From Bradyrhizobium sp. ORS 278 (GTDB lineage: Bacteria; Pseudomonadota; Alphaproteobacteria; Rhizobiales; Xanthobacteraceae), in NCBI RefSeq assembly GCF_000026145.1, contig NC_009445.1, positions 3,224,001 through 3,288,000 of the forward strand: DNA of 64,000 nucleotides. Direction: 5' to 3'. Under the pieces are notes generated by a model that did not search any database, was not told where the DNA came from, and was given only the letters and a program-made list of their open reading frames with translations. A program made the position numbers and the translations under genes. Positions 61,008 to 64,000 of the stretch are shown here, piece after piece (within the stretch, counting starts at the first letter, position 1; the number at the start of each line of letters is the position of its first letter).

Positions 61008-61202
61008 CCGAATCTTCTAGGAGCGGTTGACGACCGCCGTGTGAATCCATTAATAAGCCCGCATCCAAGTCGGATAGTTTTCCAAAGATGCCGGGCCCCA
61101 CGAATCGAGGGGTGGGCGTCTTGTTCGCGTTTGCGGACACCTGCCCGAAATAGCGACAGAGAAGGCCGGTCCGACCTGGGATCGGCGACAGGAGAGAAGT
61201 CC

Positions 61203-61571
61203 GTGGCCCGTATTGCCGGTGTCAACATCCCGACCAACAAGCGCGTCCTGATCGCGCTCCAGTATATCCATGGCATCGGCCCGAAGATCGCGGGCGAGAT
61301 CATCGAGAAGGTGAAGATTGCCGAGGATCGTCGCGTCAACCAGCTGAGCGACCAGGAGGTCCTGCAGATCCGCGAAATCATCGACCGCGATTACGTCGTC
61401 GAGGGTGACCTCCGCCGTGAGACCGGCATCAACATCAAGCGCCTGATGGACCTCGGCTGCTATCGCGGCCTGCGCCATCGCCGCGGCCTGCCGGTGCGCG
61501 GCCAGCGGACCCACACCAATGCGCGCACGCGCAAGGGTCCGGCCAAGGCGATCGCCGGCAAGAAGAAGTAA
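61203..61571 (+). CDS. rpsM: 30S ribosomal protein S13
   Basis: 122 residues from a GTG at 61203, with AGGAGAGAAG upstream; the frame extends to 61041 but [14 protein letters not shown] is the family start. Head protein that contacts tRNA and L5. [10 protein letters not shown] and the C-terminal basic tail [27 protein letters not shown] end are present. Starts the alpha group. Confidence 0.98.
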   Translation: MARIAGVNIPTNKRVLIALQYIHGIGPKIAGEIIEKVKIAEDRRVNQLSDQEVLQIREIIDRDYVVEGDLRRETGINIKRLMDLGCYRGLRHRRGLPVRGQRTHTNARTRKGPAKAIAGKKK

Positions 61572-61572
61572 T

Positions 61573-61645
61573 TGGCGAATTGCGAATGAGCGGGTAGCGG
61601 GTAGGGGAAGCCCTTCTCGCTATTCGCCATTTACCATTCGCTCGT
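61573..61645. repeat. Palindromic repeat, family F, between rpsM and rpsK
   Basis: GGCGAATTGCGAATGAGCGG and a partly inverted CGCTATTCGCCATTTACC half; diverged relative of the tuf-rpsJ element. Confidence 0.6.
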
Positions 61646-61699
61646 TTGGTGTAGCCGCTGGCATTACGGCGGCGTTGAGATCTCGAGAAAGGTACTTAT

Positions 61700-62089
61700 A
61701 TGGCCAAGGAAGCCGCACGTGTCCGCCGTCGTGAGCGCAAGAACATCGCCTCCGGCGTCGCCCATGTGAATTCGTCGTTCAACAACACCACGATCACCAT
61801 CACCGACGCGCAGGGCAACACCATTGCCTGGTCGTCCGCTGGGACGATGGGCTTCAAGGGATCGCGCAAGTCGACCCCGTATGCCGCCCAGGTCGCGGCG
61901 GAGGATGTGTCCAAGAAGGCCCAGGAGCACGGCATGCGCACCCTCGAGGTCGAGGTGGCCGGTCCGGGCTCCGGACGTGAGTCGGCCCTGCGCGCGCTGC
62001 AGGCCGCGGGCTTCACCGTCACCTCGATCCGCGATGTGACGACGATCCCGCACAATGGTTGCCGTCCGCGCAAGCGTCGTCGCGTCTGA
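61700..62089 (+). CDS. rpsK: 30S ribosomal protein S11
   Basis: 129 residues. Platform protein lining the E-site mRNA path. [22 protein letters not shown] and the closing [15 protein letters not shown] are diagnostic. ATG behind GAAAGG. A 115-bp spacer leads to rpoA. Confidence 0.98.
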   Translation: MAKEAARVRRRERKNIASGVAHVNSSFNNTTITITDAQGNTIAWSSAGTMGFKGSRKSTPYAAQVAAEDVSKKAQEHGMRTLEVEVAGPGSGRESALRALQAAGFTVTSIRDVTTIPHNGCRPRKRRRV

Positions 62090-62204
62090 TCCGAAGGAGG
62101 CGGGCAGCATGTCCGCCTTTTCTTGCTTTTGAACCTTTTCGATAACCGCGATCCGATGCGCGGTTCTCCAACGCCAGTCAGTCGTCCCCCAGACGGACTG
62201 GCCC

Positions 62205-63236
62205 ATGGGTGAAACAGTGACGATCCAGAAGAATTGGCAAGAATTGATTCGGCCGAACAAGCTCCAGGTCACGCCGGGCTCCGACGCGACTCGTTTCGCC
62301 ACCGTGGTTGCCGAGCCGCTGGAGCGCGGTTTCGGCCAGACGCTGGGCAATGCGCTGCGCCGCATCCTGCTGTCGTCGCTGCAGGGCGCCGCCGTGCAGT
62401 CGGTGCACATCGACGGCGTGCTGCACGAGTTCTCCTCGATCGCGGGCGTCCGTGAGGACGTCACCGACATCGTGCTGAACATCAAGGACATCTCGATCAA
62501 GATGCAGGGCGAAGGCCCGAAGCGGATGGTCGTGAAGAAGCAGGGTCCGGGCGCGGTCACCGCCGGCGACATCCAGACCGTCGGCGACATCGTCGTGCTC
62601 AACCCCGACCTGCAGCTCTGCACCCTGGACGAGGGCGCCGAAATCCGTATGGAGTTCACGGTCGCGACCGGCAAGGGCTACGTCCCGGCCGAGCGTAACC
62701 GTCCGGAGGACGCGCCGATCGGCCTGATCCCGATCGACAGCCTGTTCTCGCCGGTCCGCAAGGTCTCCTACAAGGTCGAGAACACCCGCGAGGGCCAGAT
62801 CCTCGACTACGATAAGCTGACCATGACGATCGAGACCAACGGCGCGATCTCGCCGGAGGACGCGGTGGCCTATGCCGCGCGCATCCTGCAGGATCAGCTC
62901 AACGTGTTCGTCAACTTCGAGGAGCCGCGCAAGGAAGTCGCCCAGGAGATCATCCCGGACCTCGCCTTCAATCCGGCCTTCCTCAAGAAGGTGGACGAGC
63001 TCGAGCTGTCGGTGCGTTCGGCGAACTGCCTGAAGAACGACAACATCGTCTACATCGGCGACCTCGTGCAGAAGTCGGAAGCGGAGATGCTGCGCACTCC
63101 GAACTTCGGCCGCAAGTCGCTGAACGAGATCAAGGAAGTGCTGGCCCAGATGGGTCTGCATCTCGGCATGGAAGTGCCGGGCTGGCCGCCGGAGAACATC
63201 GACGAGCTGGCCAAGCGCTTCGAGGATCACTACTGA
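62205..63236 (+). CDS. rpoA: DNA-directed RNA polymerase subunit alpha
   Basis: 343 residues. Two-domain alpha: N-terminal assembly domain (about 1-235; [22 protein letters not shown]) and C-terminal DNA-binding domain (about 255-325; [27 protein letters not shown]). ATG at 62205 has a weak ribosome site. A GTG four codons later is the other candidate. Followed by a palindromic repeat before rplQ. Confidence 0.98.
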   Translation: MGETVTIQKNWQELIRPNKLQVTPGSDATRFATVVAEPLERGFGQTLGNALRRILLSSLQGAAVQSVHIDGVLHEFSSIAGVREDVTDIVLNIKDISIKMQGEGPKRMVVKKQGPGAVTAGDIQTVGDIVVLNPDLQLCTLDEGAEIRMEFTVATGKGYVPAERNRPEDAPIGLIPIDSLFSPVRKVSYKVENTREGQILDYDKLTMTIETNGAISPEDAVAYAARILQDQLNVFVNFEEPRKEVAQEIIPDLAFNPAFLKKVDELELSVRSANCLKNDNIVYIGDLVQKSEAEMLRTPNFGRKSLNEIKEVLAQMGLHLGMEVPGWPPENIDELAKRFEDHY

Positions 63237-63242
63237 GCATTC

Positions 63243-63322
63243 GTCATTCCGGGACGGTCCGTAGGACCGGACCCGGAATCTCGAGATTCCGGGTTCGATG
63301 CTGCGCATCGCCCCGGAATGAC
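63243..63322. repeat. Palindromic repeat, family E, between rpoA and rplQ
   Basis: GTCATTCCGGG...CCCGGAATGAC ends enclose a perfect 24-bp palindrome at 63271-63294 (ACCCGGAATCTC and its inverse). Sits in the 173-bp gap inside an operon normally kept compact. Confidence 0.75.
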
Positions 63323-63409
63323 CACCTCCACCGGGCGAACGCAGGCAGCCCACCTGAGCAACATGTCCGACGAACCGTCGCGGCAGATTGAAATTGAGGA
63401 CTCAAGACA

Positions 63410-63823
63410 ATGCGTCACGGCAAGGTTCATCGGAAGCTCAACCGCACCGCCGAGCATCGCAAGGCGATGTTCGCAAACATGTGCGCGTCGCTGATCAAGC
63501 ACGAGCAGATCGTCACCACGCTGCCCAAGGCCAAGGAGCTCCGGCCGATCGTCGAGAAGCTCGTGACCCTCGGCAAGAAGGGTGGGCTGGCGCTGCGCCG
63601 TCAGGCGATCGCCGAGATGCGCGACGTCGACCAGGTCAAGAAGCTGTTTGACGTGCTGGCGCCCCGCTACAAGGACCGCAACGGCGGCTACACCCGCATC
63701 ATCAAGGCCGGCTTCCGCTACGGCGACAACGCCGCGATGGCCGTGATCGAGTTCGTCGATCGCGACGTCGATGCCAAGGGCCAGGATTCCGGCCCGGTGC
63801 AGGAGACCTCGGAAGCCGCGTAA
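63410..63823 (+). CDS. rplQ: 50S ribosomal protein L17
   Basis: 137 residues. Tunnel-exit side protein. [20 protein letters not shown] start; [10 protein letters not shown] and [17 protein letters not shown] follow; a short acidic tail ends it. ATG behind TTGAGGA. Last gene of the alpha operon. Confidence 0.98.
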   Translation: MRHGKVHRKLNRTAEHRKAMFANMCASLIKHEQIVTTLPKAKELRPIVEKLVTLGKKGGLALRRQAIAEMRDVDQVKKLFDVLAPRYKDRNGGYTRIIKAGFRYGDNAAMAVIEFVDRDVDAKGQDSGPVQETSEAA

Positions 63824-63849
63824 GCGGCACCGATCCCTGGGATTGCAAG

Positions 63850-63873
63850 ACGGCGCCTTCGGGCGCCGTTTTC
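63850..63873 (+). terminator. Intrinsic terminator of the alpha operon
   Basis: ACGGCGCC-TTCG-GGCGCCGT followed by TTTTC: a stable 8-bp stem with a UUCG tetraloop, 27 bp after rplQ. Confidence 0.88.
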
Positions 63874-63886
63874 ATTTGGATGCTCC

Positions 63887-63970
63887 GTAGCCCGGATGAG
63901 CGCAGCGACATCCGGGTTCATCCTCACAGCTCGTGAGACCCCGGATATCGCTGCGCTCATCCGGGCTACG
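63887..63970. repeat. REPIN-like palindromic repeat, family A, copy 9
   Basis: 84 bp, GTAGCCCGGATGAGCG to CTCATCCGGGCTACG, directly after the terminator. Confidence 0.88.
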
Positions 63971-64000
63971 CACCTGAATTGCCTGACATGGACTGGAGCG

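Overview
The window is high-GC chromosomal DNA from an alphaproteobacterium, most likely Bradyrhizobium. The clues are protein sequences that read as Bradyrhizobium/Nitrobacteraceae type, the gene order of the ribosomal supercluster, dense REP-type palindromes between genes, and GGAG/AGGAGG ribosome binding sites. The assignment is by recognition, not by a database search.

Positions 1-22,000 are accessory and catabolic. A GH13 alpha-glucan enzyme enters from the left edge. Next come a translationally coupled SPFH protein and NAD-kinase-like protein, divergent from an NrtR-type Nudix regulator with operator-like repeats in front of it; then a Ser/Gly-rich small protein and a chemoreceptor. From 8.0 to 18.9 kb there is a loose acyl-CoA gene group: a CaiB/BaiF CoA-transferase, a TetR regulator with a palindromic operator, an acyl-CoA dehydrogenase and an APH-fold kinase that together look like an unfused version of animal ACAD10/ACAD11, two SDR dehydrogenases and a histidine phosphatase. 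A serine hydrolase and a branched-chain-type ABC substrate-binding protein follow. I propose, as inference, that this group handles hydroxyacyl-CoA substrates through a phosphorylated intermediate.

Positions 20,585-36,250 hold tRNA-Trp, secE-nusG, rplK-rplA, a 2-hydroxyacid dehydrogenase, rplJ-rplL and rpoB-rpoC, closed by a strong intrinsic terminator. Positions 36.5-43.9 kb form a non-ribosomal insert: a FAD amine-oxidase/methyltransferase fusion, an ABC exporter with acidic low-complexity tails, a FAD monooxygenase whose C-terminus is written by a REP element, and an intact IS1182-like insertion sequence.

Positions 44.7-63.8 kb carry the str, S10, spc and alpha ribosomal operons without interruption: rpsL-rpsG-fusA-tuf, rpsJ through rplO, secY, adk (with a long Lys/Ala-rich tail), rpsM-rpsK-rpoA-rplQ, then a terminator. 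These genes supply ribosomal proteins, elongation factors, RNA polymerase core subunits and the Sec channel, and are tightly spaced with several 1-8 bp overlaps.

At least six families of intergenic palindromes are present. The commonest is a REPIN-like unit of about 84 bp found nine times. No CRISPR array, rRNA, prophage or restriction system is visible.
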